Shown here: positions 46,968-56,569 of the stretch, piece after piece
Numbering within the stretch: position 1 is the first letter of the stretch
How the letters are laid out: each line of letters begins with the position of its first letter
Assembly (NCBI RefSeq): GCF_031010195.1
Contig: NZ_JAUAMC010000012.1
Span: 49,837 to 113,836 of the forward strand
Length of the DNA: 64,000 nt
Source of the DNA: Halomonas sp. SpR8
Lineage (GTDB): Bacteria > Pseudomonadota > Gammaproteobacteria > Pseudomonadales > Halomonadaceae
Direction: 5' to 3'
Position numbers and translations under genes: made by a program
Notes under the pieces: model-generated
Database searches by the model: none
Told to the model about the DNA's origin: nothing
What the model saw: only the letters and a program-made list of their open reading frames with translations

Positions 46968-48230
46968 CTACCAGCCTCGGCGCCCCAGTCGCGCCAGCTC
47001 GCGATCCAACTGCTGCACCGCTTGCTCCGGTGTGACGCTCCCAGAGAGCACATCGTGGACGCGATTGAAGATCGCATTGGAAACACGCGGGTAGGCATCC
47101 CTCGTCACGCTGGCCGGGCGCGGCACGCCGTTCATCACCGTTTCATACAGGTCGCCAATGAACGGATGCGCGGCCAAGACCGCGTCGTCCTCATACAGCG
47201 CTGGGCGGGTGGGGTTAAAGCCAAATTCGATGGCATGGGCTTTTTGCTGGGCTTCGGCAGTGAGATACGCCACCAGGTCGGCTGCCGCCTGTGGCTCATC
47301 CGAGTAGCGAGAAACGGCCCAGTTCCAGCCGCCCAGCGTCGCCACCGCCTCCCCCTCCGGGCCGCTGGGGAGCGGCGCCACGCTGAATTTATTCTGGATC
47401 GGCGTGCCGTCTGCTTGACCTAGCGACCACGCGTAGGGCCAGTTCCGCATGAAGACCGCGTTGCCCGCCTGGAACACGCCGCGCGCCTGCTCTTCCATAT
47501 AGTTGCGCACGCCTTCCGGGCTGATATCGCCCACCCAGGAGGCCGCCAGTGCCAGTGCGTCCAACGCTTGCGGGTTGTTCACCGTGACCTCTCCGTCGTC
47601 ATTCACGAAGGTGCCACCGCCGTGGCTGGCTACCCACTCCAGGGCGTTGGCGGTCAGCCCTTCGTAGGCACGCCCTTGGAAGACGAAACCATGCATGCGC
47701 TCATTGCCGGCCTCGCGCTCGGCGTTCTGAATGCGCCGGGCGGTGTCGGTTAGCACTTGCCAAGTGCGCGGCACCTCGGCGTCGTACTTCTCCAGCAGGT
47801 CGTGGCGGTAGTAAAGGAGACCGGCATCGGTAAACCAGGGCAACGCGACGAGCTTGCCTTGGAGGGTGTTGTTCTCAATCAGCGAGGGAATGAACCCCTC
47901 CGTGGCTTCTTCCGGCAGATAGTCGTACAAATCAACCAAGTGCTCGGCCAACAGACCTGGCCAGACGATATCGATCATCAGCACGTCCACATCCTGCGAC
48001 TGGCTGCCTAAAAGCTGCTGGTAGAGCGACAGCTTTTCAGTGGATGAGGCGGGTGTAGTGACGATATTGACCCGGTGCCCGTTGGCCTCGGCCCAGCGCC
48101 GGGAGAGCTCGGGGCAGAAATCCCCAGCCCCGCCATCGCTGCAGGCAATGGTGATCTCGGCGGCCATGGCAGGCAGCGCCGAGGGCAGTAGCGTCAGAAG
48201 TAGTAGCGGTGTTTTCAGCGTGTGGCGCAT
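46968..48230 (-). CDS. ABC transporter sugar-binding protein (ThuE-like)
   Basis: Extracellular solute-binding protein of family 1 with 420 residues. A signal peptide (TLLPSALPAMA) precedes AEITIACSDGGAGDFCPELS, and the middle holds the family's WPGLLAEHLVDLYDYLP and NAVFMRNWPYAWSL. It resembles trehalose/maltose-type binding proteins. No permease or ATPase gene is nearby, so it must use a transporter coded elsewhere, or act as a lone binder. ATG 48230 with modest ribosome site. Confidence 0.88.
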   Translation of the reverse strand: MRHTLKTPLLLLTLLPSALPAMAAEITIACSDGGAGDFCPELSRRWAEANGHRVNIVTTPASSTEKLSLYQQLLGSQSQDVDVLMIDIVWPGLLAEHLVDLYDYLPEEATEGFIPSLIENNTLQGKLVALPWFTDAGLLYYRHDLLEKYDAEVPRTWQVLTDTARRIQNAEREAGNERMHGFVFQGRAYEGLTANALEWVASHGGGTFVNDDGEVTVNNPQALDALALAASWVGDISPEGVRNYMEEQARGVFQAGNAVFMRNWPYAWSLGQADGTPIQNKFSVAPLPSGPEGEAVATLGGWNWAVSRYSDEPQAAADLVAYLTAEAQQKAHAIEFGFNPTRPALYEDDAVLAAHPFIGDLYETVMNGVPRPASVTRDAYPRVSNAIFNRVHDVLSGSVTPEQAVQQLDRELARLGRRGW

Positions 48231-48290
48231 CGTTATGTCCTCATCTTGTTATTGGCTGTCTTGCGTCTAGGTGCGAGATGTAACGTTCCG

Positions 48291-49340
48291 CTAGCGGGCA
48301 ATCGCCAGGCTGCGGTCTTCCAGGCTAGAGACGAAACAGGCGTCCAGCACGATTTGTATCGTCGCGCCGCGGGCAAAGTCAGGCTGATCGTTCTCTCCGG
48401 TTCGAATGCTTTCGATAAAGCGCTGGTAGATGTTGGGCGTAGACGGCGCTTTGACGGTACTCCAGCGTGCGGGGTGCACGTCATCATCGAGACACACCTG
48501 CACTTCGTCCTTGGAAGCATCCAGATCCACGCGGAGCGCCCCTTTATCGCCGTGTACGCTCAGAGTTAGCGAGTTGTGATGCCCGGTCGCCCAGCGGGTA
48601 GCCTGAAGGGTGCCCTTGGCGCCATTGGCAAAGGTCACGCGCATTAGCGCGGTATCGTTGGCGTCCAGCAGGTAATCGCCGATGCGGTTATCCGGGGCTT
48701 TCTCAAAGCAGGTCAACTCGCAGTTTACGCGGGTAATATCGCCGACCGGAAAGCTGGCAAAATCGACAATATGGACGCCTACATCGCCCAGCACGCCTTT
48801 GCTGCCGTGGGCTTCCGAGAGCCGCCACAGCCACTGGCTATCCTGATCCCAACGCCCCCAGGCATGGCTGACCAGCCAACTCTGTCGGTAGCTGGCGTCT
48901 ACGTGACGCACCTGCCCAATGGCCCCGGCGGTAATGAGTGCACGGGCGTGCTGTATGGCTGGCGCATCGCGATAGCTAAAGTTGACCATGTTGATGACGT
49001 TGGCGGCCTTGGCGGCGTCGGCCATCTCACGAGCATCCTGCGCATTAGTGGCCAGCGGTTTTTCACACAGGATATGCTTACCTGCGGCTATCGCGGCCAG
49101 AGACGTTAGTTTATGAACGCCATCCGGCGTAACGTTGCTAACGGCCTGAATATCCTCCCGCGCCAACATGGCTTCCAGGTCATCATACACATCGGCAATG
49201 CCATAGCGGCCAGCAAAATCACGCGCCTTGGCCAAATCCATATCACACACTGCGACGACTTCCACACCCTCAATGCGGCCAAAGTGCTTGGCGTGCTCGC
49301 CCGCCATGCTACCGGCACCAATAATCGCTAAACGGATCAT
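48291..49340 (-). CDS. thuB: Gfo/Idh/MocA family oxidoreductase (ThuB-like)
   Basis: NAD(P)-dependent sugar oxidoreductase of 349 residues. The Rossmann motif is [15 protein letters not shown] at the N-terminus, and the conserved EKP Lys motif is CEKPLATN near residue 95. Next to thuA and overlapping it by four bases, as in trehalose-utilisation loci where ThuA and ThuB process keto-trehalose. The specific sugar here is an inference from the neighbourhood. Confidence 0.85.
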   Translation of the reverse strand: MIRLAIIGAGSMAGEHAKHFGRIEGVEVVAVCDMDLAKARDFAGRYGIADVYDDLEAMLAREDIQAVSNVTPDGVHKLTSLAAIAAGKHILCEKPLATNAQDAREMADAAKAANVINMVNFSYRDAPAIQHARALITAGAIGQVRHVDASYRQSWLVSHAWGRWDQDSQWLWRLSEAHGSKGVLGDVGVHIVDFASFPVGDITRVNCELTCFEKAPDNRIGDYLLDANDTALMRVTFANGAKGTLQATRWATGHHNSLTLSVHGDKGALRVDLDASKDEVQVCLDDDVHPARWSTVKAPSTPNIYQRFIESIRTGENDQPDFARGATIQIVLDACFVSSLEDRSLAIAR

Positions 49341-50116
49341 TTGAAGCCCTCCTCGCCGGGTTTATGCAGCCCTTCGCCTTTGATTTCCACCGGGTTGGGG
49401 GCCTGATCGGCAGGGATATTGGGGCAGCTATCGATCCACCGGGCGCCTTCCGGACGGGCCCAATGCACCGCGTTTTTCAGTACCGTTTTAACCTGTTCGT
49501 TGTAGTAGATTGGGTAGGTTTCATGACCGGGACGGAAGTAGAAAATCTTGCCGTTGCCGCGCTTGTAGGTCAGTCCTGAACGGAAGACCTCACCGCCTTC
49601 AAAGGCGCTGATAAAGATCACCTCGTCAGGATTGGGCACGGCAAACGGCTCGCCGTACATTTCGGTATGCGGCAGTTCGATATAGTCGCCCAGCCCCTGC
49701 ACAATCGGATGCCCAGGGTTCACCACCCATAGCCGTTCGCGCTCCCCCGCTTCCCGCCACTTGAGTGAACAGGTAGTGCCCATCAAGCGCTTGAAGATTT
49801 TTGCGTAGTGCCCAGAGTGCAGCACAATCAACCCCATGCCCTGCAGCACGCGTTTCTGAACGCGATCAACCGTCTCCTCCAACACATCGCCGTGGGCAGC
49901 ATGGCCCCACCACAGCAGCACATCGGTATTGTCGAGTAGCTCGTCGCTTAGCCCTTGCTCGGGGTCTTGCAGTGTAACGGCGGTGGCATTGAGCCCTTCC
50001 GCTTCGTTGAGGCCTTCGGCGATGCAGTGATGCATGCCGTCTGGGTAAATTCGGGCCACAACTTCATTGGTTTGTTCGTGAACGTTTTCACCCCACACCG
50101 TGACATTAATGGTCAT
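49337..50116 (-). CDS. thuA: ThuA family protein
   Basis: Protein of 259 residues with the ThuA/glutamine-amidotransferase-like fold. It starts [20 protein letters not shown] and shows the family segments [22 protein letters not shown] and the C-terminal [16 protein letters not shown]. ThuA proteins take part in trehalose and related disaccharide catabolism. It is the first gene of the minus cluster and is preceded by two LacI-type operators. Confidence 0.87.
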   Translation of the reverse strand: MTINVTVWGENVHEQTNEVVARIYPDGMHHCIAEGLNEAEGLNATAVTLQDPEQGLSDELLDNTDVLLWWGHAAHGDVLEETVDRVQKRVLQGMGLIVLHSGHYAKIFKRLMGTTCSLKWREAGERERLWVVNPGHPIVQGLGDYIELPHTEMYGEPFAVPNPDEVIFISAFEGGEVFRSGLTYKRGNGKIFYFRPGHETYPIYYNEQVKTVLKNAVHWARPEGARWIDSCPNIPADQAPNPVEIKGEGLHKPGEEGFK

Positions 50117-50180
50117 CTTCTCTCCTCAGCTAGGCTGGTAGTTGCGTAAAAAAGCTTCTTCGTAGCTCTTAACCGCTAAA

Positions 50181-50213
50181 GTAAACGTTTACTATCGCCA
50201 CGTAAACGTTTAC
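50181..50213 (-). promoter_or_regulatory. Pair of LacI-family operators before thuA
   Basis: GTAAACGTTTAC occurs twice, at 50181-50192 and 50202-50213, each a perfect palindrome. The centres are 21 bases apart, two helix turns, so two repressor dimers can bind one face. The LacI protein at 45894 is the candidate. Confidence 0.8.
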
Positions 50214-50348
50214 TCAAATACAACTTTAGTCGCGACCAAGCCGACCAACGCTGCCTCTCACGCTATTGGCATCGCTACAGAGTTAACCGTATTCTTACCC
50301 ATGATCTCGCGCTTAAACGCAGCGCATACCCAATAACAGGAGAACGCC

Positions 50349-51473
50349 ATGGCTGGTTTACTGCCCAACGTCGACCCCGACGGCTTGCTTGAGTACTCGG
50401 TGGTCTATACAGACCGCTCGTTGAATCACATGTCACAGCAGTTTCAAGGCGTGATGCGTGACATTTCTGCCACCTTGAAAGAGGTCTATAACGCCCAGGC
50501 ATCGGTCATCGTGCCCGGTAGCGGCACCTTTGGCATGGAAGCCGTAGCGCGCCAGTTTGCCCTTGACCAGAAAACGCTGGTCATTCGTAACGGCTGGTTC
50601 AGCTACCGCTGGACGCAGATTATTGAGATGGGGCGGTTAACCGAACAGCACACGGTGCTTAAGGCACGGCGCCTAAATGCCGATGACCCGCGCTCGCCTT
50701 TTCAGCCGGTACCTATAGACGAGGCCGTGGCGCAGATTCGTAGCGAAAAGCCTGCTGTGGTCTTTGCCCCACAGGTTGAAACCTCTGCAGGCTTACTGCT
50801 CCCGGATGACTATATCCAGGCGCTCGCCGAAGCGACTCACGAGGTAGGCGGTCTGTTCGTACTGGACGCCATTGCGGCGGGCACCCTGTGGGTGGATATG
50901 CAGGCGCTCGGCATTGATGTGGTGGTCAGCGCACCGCAGAAAGGCTGGAGCGGCTCGCCATGCTGCGCCATGGTTATGCTTTCAGAGCTTGCTACGCAGC
51001 GCTTGAAGGAGACCCAGAGCAACAGTTTTGCCTGCGATTTGGGCAAGTGGCACAGCATTATGCAAGCCTACGAAAATGGTGGGCACGCCTATCACGCCAC
51101 TATGCCTACCGATGCGCTGCGACAATTACGGGATATCATGCGGGAGACCCGGGATTATGGCTTTGCCAAGGTAAAACAGGAACAGCAAACGATTGGTCGG
51201 GAAGTCCGTGCCATGCTTAAACGCCATGGTTTTGTCAGCGTTGCGGCGGAAGGCTTTGAAGCCCCCGGCGTGGTGGTGTGCTATAGCGACGATAGCGGCT
51301 TGGTGGGCAAACTGGCCCAGGCGGGCGTTCAAGTGGCGGGCGGTGTGCCGCTAATGTGCGATGAAGGCGACAACTTCCAAACCTTCCGCATAGGCTTGTT
51401 TGGGCTGGATAAGCTCCATCACACAGAGCGCAGCGTAAACAGCCTGGAGCAGGCGATTAAATCAGTGGTTTAG
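50349..51473 (+). CDS. Class V aminotransferase (alanine-glyoxylate type)
   Basis: PLP enzyme of 374 residues. The PLP Lys is in VVSAPQKGWSG near residue 200, the phosphate site in PGSGTFGMEAVARQF, and the Asp with pyridine nitrogen in FVLDAIAAG. It resembles alanine-glyoxylate or serine-pyruvate aminotransferases, though phosphonate enzymes are also related. ATG 50349 follows AGGAGAACGCC. It is divergent from thuA; a shared function is not evident. Confidence 0.87.
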   Translation: MAGLLPNVDPDGLLEYSVVYTDRSLNHMSQQFQGVMRDISATLKEVYNAQASVIVPGSGTFGMEAVARQFALDQKTLVIRNGWFSYRWTQIIEMGRLTEQHTVLKARRLNADDPRSPFQPVPIDEAVAQIRSEKPAVVFAPQVETSAGLLLPDDYIQALAEATHEVGGLFVLDAIAAGTLWVDMQALGIDVVVSAPQKGWSGSPCCAMVMLSELATQRLKETQSNSFACDLGKWHSIMQAYENGGHAYHATMPTDALRQLRDIMRETRDYGFAKVKQEQQTIGREVRAMLKRHGFVSVAAEGFEAPGVVVCYSDDSGLVGKLAQAGVQVAGGVPLMCDEGDNFQTFRIGLFGLDKLHHTERSVNSLEQAIKSVV

Positions 51474-51488
51474 AGAGTCAGGAAGGCA

Positions 51489-51514
51489 AAGCCCGCTATT
51501 AACATAGCGGGCTT
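51489..51514. terminator. Bidirectional terminator
   Basis: AAGCCCGCTAT and ATAGCGGGCTT form a perfect 11-base stem with a four-base loop between two convergent genes. Confidence 0.75.
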
Positions 51515-51518
51515 AAGG

Positions 51519-52208
51519 TCACATATATCCTACGCCCCGCGGCATCATACCCAGGTGGTTTTCGACCTTGGTGACCCCTGGCACGTTTTCTGCTGCCACT
51601 GATACCGCCTGCTTCTGCTCAAGGGATTCGACCAGCCCCCAGACTTCTACCGCACCGCCATCCACAATCACGCTAATGCCTTCGATCTGTACGCCGGTAT
51701 TATTTTCAACTTCTTTGAGAATAGCCTCGCGAATCTGCCTGTCATCCGTGGGTGACTGGGTCGGGGCCACCGCCGCATTGGCGATACCTTGAAGCAGGTT
51801 AGCGCGGCTGACAATGCCCACCAACTTACCGTCACGCAGCACAGGTACCCGCTTGATATGGTGTTTTTCCAACATTCGCGCAATGGTATGCAGCGGCGTG
51901 TTCTCTTCCACGGTCACTGGATTCGGGGTCATGACCTCGTGCGCTTTACGACCATGAGACTTAACGTAGTCGCCAGCATCCTTACCGCCGGTAAACAGCG
52001 TTAACCACCAAGCGTCACGATGGTTACCGTCATTTTTTACCCGGCGCATTAAATCGCCTTCGCTGACAATGCCTATTACCTTGTGCTCATCATCCACCAC
52101 AGGAACGGCACTGATACGATGATTGAGCAGCAGTTGGGCAATATCGCGTACTTCCGTATCGGGGCCCACGCTTACCACTTTGGGCGTCATAATATCGATT
52201 GCTTGCAT
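51519..52208 (-). CDS. CBS-pair protein with C-terminal BON domain
   Basis: Cytosolic protein of 229 residues. Two CBS motifs (MTPKVVSVGPDTEVRDIAQL at the N-terminus and VMTPNPVTVEENTPLHTIAR from about residue 90) form a Bateman module that senses adenosine nucleotides. A BON domain (GVQIEGISVIVDGGAVEVWG) closes the protein. BON is known to bind membranes. The partner or reaction is unknown. ATG 52208 follows GGAGGAG. Confidence 0.88.
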   Translation of the reverse strand: MQAIDIMTPKVVSVGPDTEVRDIAQLLLNHRISAVPVVDDEHKVIGIVSEGDLMRRVKNDGNHRDAWWLTLFTGGKDAGDYVKSHGRKAHEVMTPNPVTVEENTPLHTIARMLEKHHIKRVPVLRDGKLVGIVSRANLLQGIANAAVAPTQSPTDDRQIREAILKEVENNTGVQIEGISVIVDGGAVEVWGLVESLEQKQAVSVAAENVPGVTKVENHLGMMPRGVGYM

Positions 52209-52398
52209 GGCTCTCCTCCTTGCGTCAGCCCTTAATACGTATTTTAAAGACTGAGTCGCAGATGCAGGTTACCCTGCCTGTTCTTTGAGCCTAGTTCGCT
52301 GCGGACAATTTGCCTATGCTGGCTAGCCATAACCAAGAGCGCATTGAGGCTGCGTTGATCTGGCGCAGTTTATGGGGGCTTATTTACTACTCATTCTT

Positions 52399-53829
52399 TT
52401 ATTTATTCTCCTGCACGCCCCTGCTCTCTTCGACTTTCTCAACATCGACAATGCCAGAGCGGCTGACAACGACCTTCCAACGAGCCAGATAGGGCGTATC
52501 TTCACTGCCCGTCTCACGAATCACCAGGTTGAACAGATGACGGCGCTCGACACCCTCGCGCACCGCTTGACCATCTTTTAGCCGGTAGATGTGATGCTTG
52601 CCCTTACTCATTAGCCGGGTGAGCATGGAGATATCCAGATTGAGGGTTTCGCGGGTGTGCTCGTAGCCGCTTAAAAAGCGCGTGGGCGACATGCGTGAGC
52701 TTGAGCGGTAATGCAGCACCACCTCTTCCCGCTGAGCCACCTTGCGACGGCGCATCTGCTGAATATCCTCGCCCAACGAGGCAAACCGCTTGTAGTCAAA
52801 CCACTCCAGTTGACGCCCCACCAAGGCGTTATGCGTGGGATCGCGATACTGTCGGCGCCACTTGGGACGGCCTTTACGCAGCCAGCGCCAAAGGGTATTA
52901 CGCAAATCATCCTTAAACACTTCGCGCATGGCGTAGAGCAGCGCCATCGCTAATACGAACAGAGCGGTAATCCCCCCCAACACGCTGCGCAATTGCAGTA
53001 CACCCAGGGTAACAAATGTCATCACCACGGCTGTCGCCAGAGCCTTGACGGCTTTCTGCTCACCGCCGCCCAGTTCCAACGCCTCTTGTTTTAGGGTAAT
53101 CGGGTGCTCAATCAGGCGTCGCAACAGGCGCATTTTATTCGACATGCGCGTGGGGTCGGCCATCACCCGTTCAGCGTTGTACTGCTGTTCGCGACGGTAC
53201 TCGTCCTCACGATGGCAGACGCTGATAAAGCGCCGACGAATATCGGTAAACTCACCACCACGAGGCATATGGGCCACCAGTGCCAGTAACTGCTGCTCAG
53301 TAAACCAGGAGAGATAGTTATCAATGTTGGCAAAGTATTTATGCAGGCTGTCATCGGTCGGCTGATTGCGCCGTAGCCGCTTGAGAATACCGTCGCTTAA
53401 GTCGATCATTTCATGCAGTTGATCGTGTAATCCAATGGTACTCTCCTGTATCTCGCTGTTATCTTCGCGCTCCTCTTGGCGGGCGTGGCGCAGCTTGTTG
53501 GCACTGACCAACATCGACTGAGTGGTGCGCTCCATCGCTACCACGTATTGGTAGGCGTAGAGGCTCAGACTCAACCGGTACGAATCGCTACCGAGGCGGT
53601 TACGACTGGCCAAACGACTGTGCACCAAGGGTAAGAGATACTCGTCGCTGTAGTAGGTGCGCGTGACATTGATGGCAGCATGATAAAAGGCTTCTTCTGA
53701 GATAAGCTGGGTACTTAAGCCAAGCTCGCCAGGCACAAAAAGATAGACGTCGAGATTATGCGATGTCTCTTCCTTGAGCCGCCGGCTTAGCCGCAGCTGG
53801 AAGCTGTTTTTACGCTCAACGTTGATCAA
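52399..53829 (-). CDS. Unnamed membrane protein downstream of mscS
   Basis: Protein of 476 residues that I do not recognise. Residues 1-250 are soluble, helical and rich in charged residues (SLSLYAYQYVVAMERTTQSM and RHAREEREDN-like stretch). Two membrane helices lie at about 261-279 and 283-302. The rest is a basic cytosolic domain (RKGRPKWRRQYRDPTHN). The only suitable start is TTG 53829; no in-frame ATG is near. It follows the MscS channel on the same strand, 115 bases on, so the two could act together. Confidence 0.7.
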   Translation of the reverse strand: MINVERKNSFQLRLSRRLKEETSHNLDVYLFVPGELGLSTQLISEEAFYHAAINVTRTYYSDEYLLPLVHSRLASRNRLGSDSYRLSLSLYAYQYVVAMERTTQSMLVSANKLRHARQEEREDNSEIQESTIGLHDQLHEMIDLSDGILKRLRRNQPTDDSLHKYFANIDNYLSWFTEQQLLALVAHMPRGGEFTDIRRRFISVCHREDEYRREQQYNAERVMADPTRMSNKMRLLRRLIEHPITLKQEALELGGGEQKAVKALATAVVMTFVTLGVLQLRSVLGGITALFVLAMALLYAMREVFKDDLRNTLWRWLRKGRPKWRRQYRDPTHNALVGRQLEWFDYKRFASLGEDIQQMRRRKVAQREEVVLHYRSSSRMSPTRFLSGYEHTRETLNLDISMLTRLMSKGKHHIYRLKDGQAVREGVERRHLFNLVIRETGSEDTPYLARWKVVVSRSGIVDVEKVEESRGVQENK

Positions 53830-53943
53830 CTCATCAGTCCCCTACATTCCCCATCACTGAAGTGAACATGGAGCTTCATGAAACCACGATCTGCTGCGTC
53901 AATAGCAATAGCAATAGCACATAACCCCTGACGCGGCCCTTGG

Positions 53944-56421
53944 CTACTCATCGCCGTGTTCGCCACCGGGAGAGGCATAGGAGTCGCCCTGTGGCTGTCG
54001 CCGATGTGACGCCGCGCGGTTAGGCGCCTCATCGTGCGTACGCTCCTGCTCGTCACGGCGAATTTCGGCCTTTGTCGGGCGCGGTGCGGGTTTCGGCGGT
54101 GCGGGTTTCTTATGATCCTGTGTGCTTGATTCGCTTGGTTGTGCAACGGCAGTATCGCTTCGTCCACTCTTCGAGGCGCCTTTCTCTTGCGAGTTGCTGT
54201 CTACAGAGAGCGATGTGCCTGCGGTGGCCTCCATGCGGTCCTCAGATCGCGCTTCCATACTGACACTAAGACGCGGTACGCCCAGGTCGATCTCTTGAAC
54301 TTCCATACGCTGCTTAAGCAACAGGTTAAACGCCCGAGACACATCCCACTGCATCTCCGGGGCGGTGCGAAAGCGCATACGCAGGATGGGGCAGCCGTCT
54401 TCAAACCCCTGGACGCCCTGCATCTCCAGCGGCGACCAGATGTGATGACGCATCATCGGATCGCGGCGCAGCTCCTGGGCGGTTTCCTGCATCAGCGTAA
54501 TCGCATCGTCGATTTTCATATCAAACGGTATGCGGATACGCATTAGCGCAATGCCGAACTGGCGGGACATATTGTGGATCGACTCAATGCGACTGAAGGT
54601 GATGATGTGCACTACGCCATCCAGATCGCGAAGCCTTACGGTGCGCAACGTCAGTCCCTCGACAGTACCCGTATGGCTATTGATCTGTACAAAGTCATCC
54701 ACCGCCAACGAGTCTTCGATCAAAATAAAAATGCCGGTAATTAAATCCTGAACCAGGGTTTGCGCACCAAAACCTAACGCCAAGCCGATAACACCGGCAC
54801 CGGCCAGCAGCGGTGTAACGTTAACGCCTAAATTGGCCAGCCCGACAATCACAGCAATAATCAAAATGGTCACGAAGATAACGTTACGAATCATGGGCGT
54901 GATGGTTTGCGCTCGCGCCTGATTGACCCGCCGCCCCCGGGAGCGCGCCGACGACGTCAGTGCGCGCTGAATGGCGGTATCGGCAAAGATCCACACCAGC
55001 CACGCCAGCAGTACGGTGGCCCCCAGGCTGACTAGCGCCTGGCCGATGCGCGCACTGGCCACCGCTTGCTGGCCCAGGCCAAAGAACGAGCTGCCCCACA
55101 CCTGCATGGACAGCTCGGCGAACACCATCCATGAACAGATATGCGCTAATACAAAGCCAAAGCGCTCTAAGCGTTTACGATACTGGCTATAACGGTGGCG
55201 GTGACGGCGCTTGCCTATACGCTCCGCTTGGCGGCGCAGCAGCCCGGTTATGACCAGTGTCAGCACCAGCAAACTAGCGGAGATAATCGAGCGCGCCAGC
55301 GCGGCCCCCACGTTGCCTACAGTGATAAAGATTGCCAGCAATGAACCGCTCACCAGCAGCAGCGCCGGAATGTGCCATAGCCCGCCCAGCGAGCGAATCA
55401 TCTCGACTGCGGTACTCGCTTCGCGGCGCTGTTTAAACGGCCGGTTGCAAATCAGGTGGCGTACCGGGCGTTTAAATTTGAGAATAAACCGCGCCGAGAG
55501 CAGCGCCGCCAGCATATTGGAAAGAATCGATACCAGACTCGACAGTTCGCTACCCAGCATTTCTACCAAGCGCGTTGAGTTGACCGCGTCCCCCAGCGCA
55601 ATCAAGGCACCAATTACAAACAGGCCGCGCAGGGCGCTCTGTTGCAGAACCTGCACAGCGGTAAACCGATGACCACGGCTGAAGAAGGCGATCACGGTTT
55701 CAAATATTACCGACAGCGTCCGGCCACACAGACAAATATACGCCACCACCAGCACCATCGTGCGCCCTGGGCTGTCGGGCAGCACTTGGCCAACCCCTAG
55801 CGTTATGGCAAACGCCAGCGCCCAGGGCAGCATACGGCGCAAAAAATGCGCCGCCATCAACCAACCCTTCGGGTCGCGGGGCAGGTCTAACGGCCACCCC
55901 CGTCGGCTGGCAAGCATGCGTCCAAAGGCAATCATTGCTACCAACAGCACGATCCAAACCAACGCTAGCACCGCCCCTTCAGCAACCGCCCTAATCGCCT
56001 CACCCTGGTCAGCATCGTCATTAAGCGCGCGCAAATCGTCTGCGCCTTGAACAAGTTGGCGCGACCATTGTTCAATCGGCGAGTCTCCGGCCTGTGCCTG
56101 ATCGCCAATATCGCTTAAGGTATCTGCCAGCGCTCCTAGCAGGCCTTGGCGCATCGCGCCCTCCTCCTCACTAGCAGCACCTGCAGTCACCTGCAATTCA
56201 CGCAGCGATTTGAGCAGCTCGGTGCGCTGCTCTTCGTTTTCAAGCATCTCAATCACGTCATTCAGCGATGACTGAAACTCCTCGCCGCTGACTTCGGCTG
56301 TCTGCTCCTCGGAACTACCGCCCAAACTGGGTAGCGACATCGTCTGCGCCTCGGCCTGTGTTATTGCCAACACAAACAAGACGACACCTATTAGCGAGTT
56401 GATTAACCAGTGCTGTCGCAC
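53944..56421 (-). CDS. Large MscS-type mechanosensitive channel
   Basis: Inner-membrane channel of 825 residues. A signal peptide (VLFVLAITQAEAQ) and a periplasmic helical part lead into about eleven helices. The MscS core follows near residue 520: VTPLLAGAGVIGLALGFGAQ is the pore-lining TM3 with its Gly/Ala pattern, then LVQDLITGIFILIED. A beta/alpha vestibule ends near residue 730. A disordered, Pro/Glu/Lys-rich tail of about 100 residues closes it. It protects cells from sudden drops in osmolarity, useful to a halophile. Confidence 0.92.
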   Translation of the reverse strand: MRQHWLINSLIGVVLFVLAITQAEAQTMSLPSLGGSSEEQTAEVSGEEFQSSLNDVIEMLENEEQRTELLKSLRELQVTAGAASEEEGAMRQGLLGALADTLSDIGDQAQAGDSPIEQWSRQLVQGADDLRALNDDADQGEAIRAVAEGAVLALVWIVLLVAMIAFGRMLASRRGWPLDLPRDPKGWLMAAHFLRRMLPWALAFAITLGVGQVLPDSPGRTMVLVVAYICLCGRTLSVIFETVIAFFSRGHRFTAVQVLQQSALRGLFVIGALIALGDAVNSTRLVEMLGSELSSLVSILSNMLAALLSARFILKFKRPVRHLICNRPFKQRREASTAVEMIRSLGGLWHIPALLLVSGSLLAIFITVGNVGAALARSIISASLLVLTLVITGLLRRQAERIGKRRHRHRYSQYRKRLERFGFVLAHICSWMVFAELSMQVWGSSFFGLGQQAVASARIGQALVSLGATVLLAWLVWIFADTAIQRALTSSARSRGRRVNQARAQTITPMIRNVIFVTILIIAVIVGLANLGVNVTPLLAGAGVIGLALGFGAQTLVQDLITGIFILIEDSLAVDDFVQINSHTGTVEGLTLRTVRLRDLDGVVHIITFSRIESIHNMSRQFGIALMRIRIPFDMKIDDAITLMQETAQELRRDPMMRHHIWSPLEMQGVQGFEDGCPILRMRFRTAPEMQWDVSRAFNLLLKQRMEVQEIDLGVPRLSVSMEARSEDRMEATAGTSLSVDSNSQEKGASKSGRSDTAVAQPSESSTQDHKKPAPPKPAPRPTKAEIRRDEQERTHDEAPNRAASHRRQPQGDSYASPGGEHGDE

Positions 56422-56569
56422 ACCTTACTCCTGAAAATTAGCTTAGATGGCACCCTGCTGTGCTTATCGTCTGTCGTCCACATGGATGACTAAACCCAGT
56501 AATACGCACAGCCTCAACGCGTGACTGTGATAGGCTGAAGGCTTAAACGTTCACCTCAAGGATGCCGAG

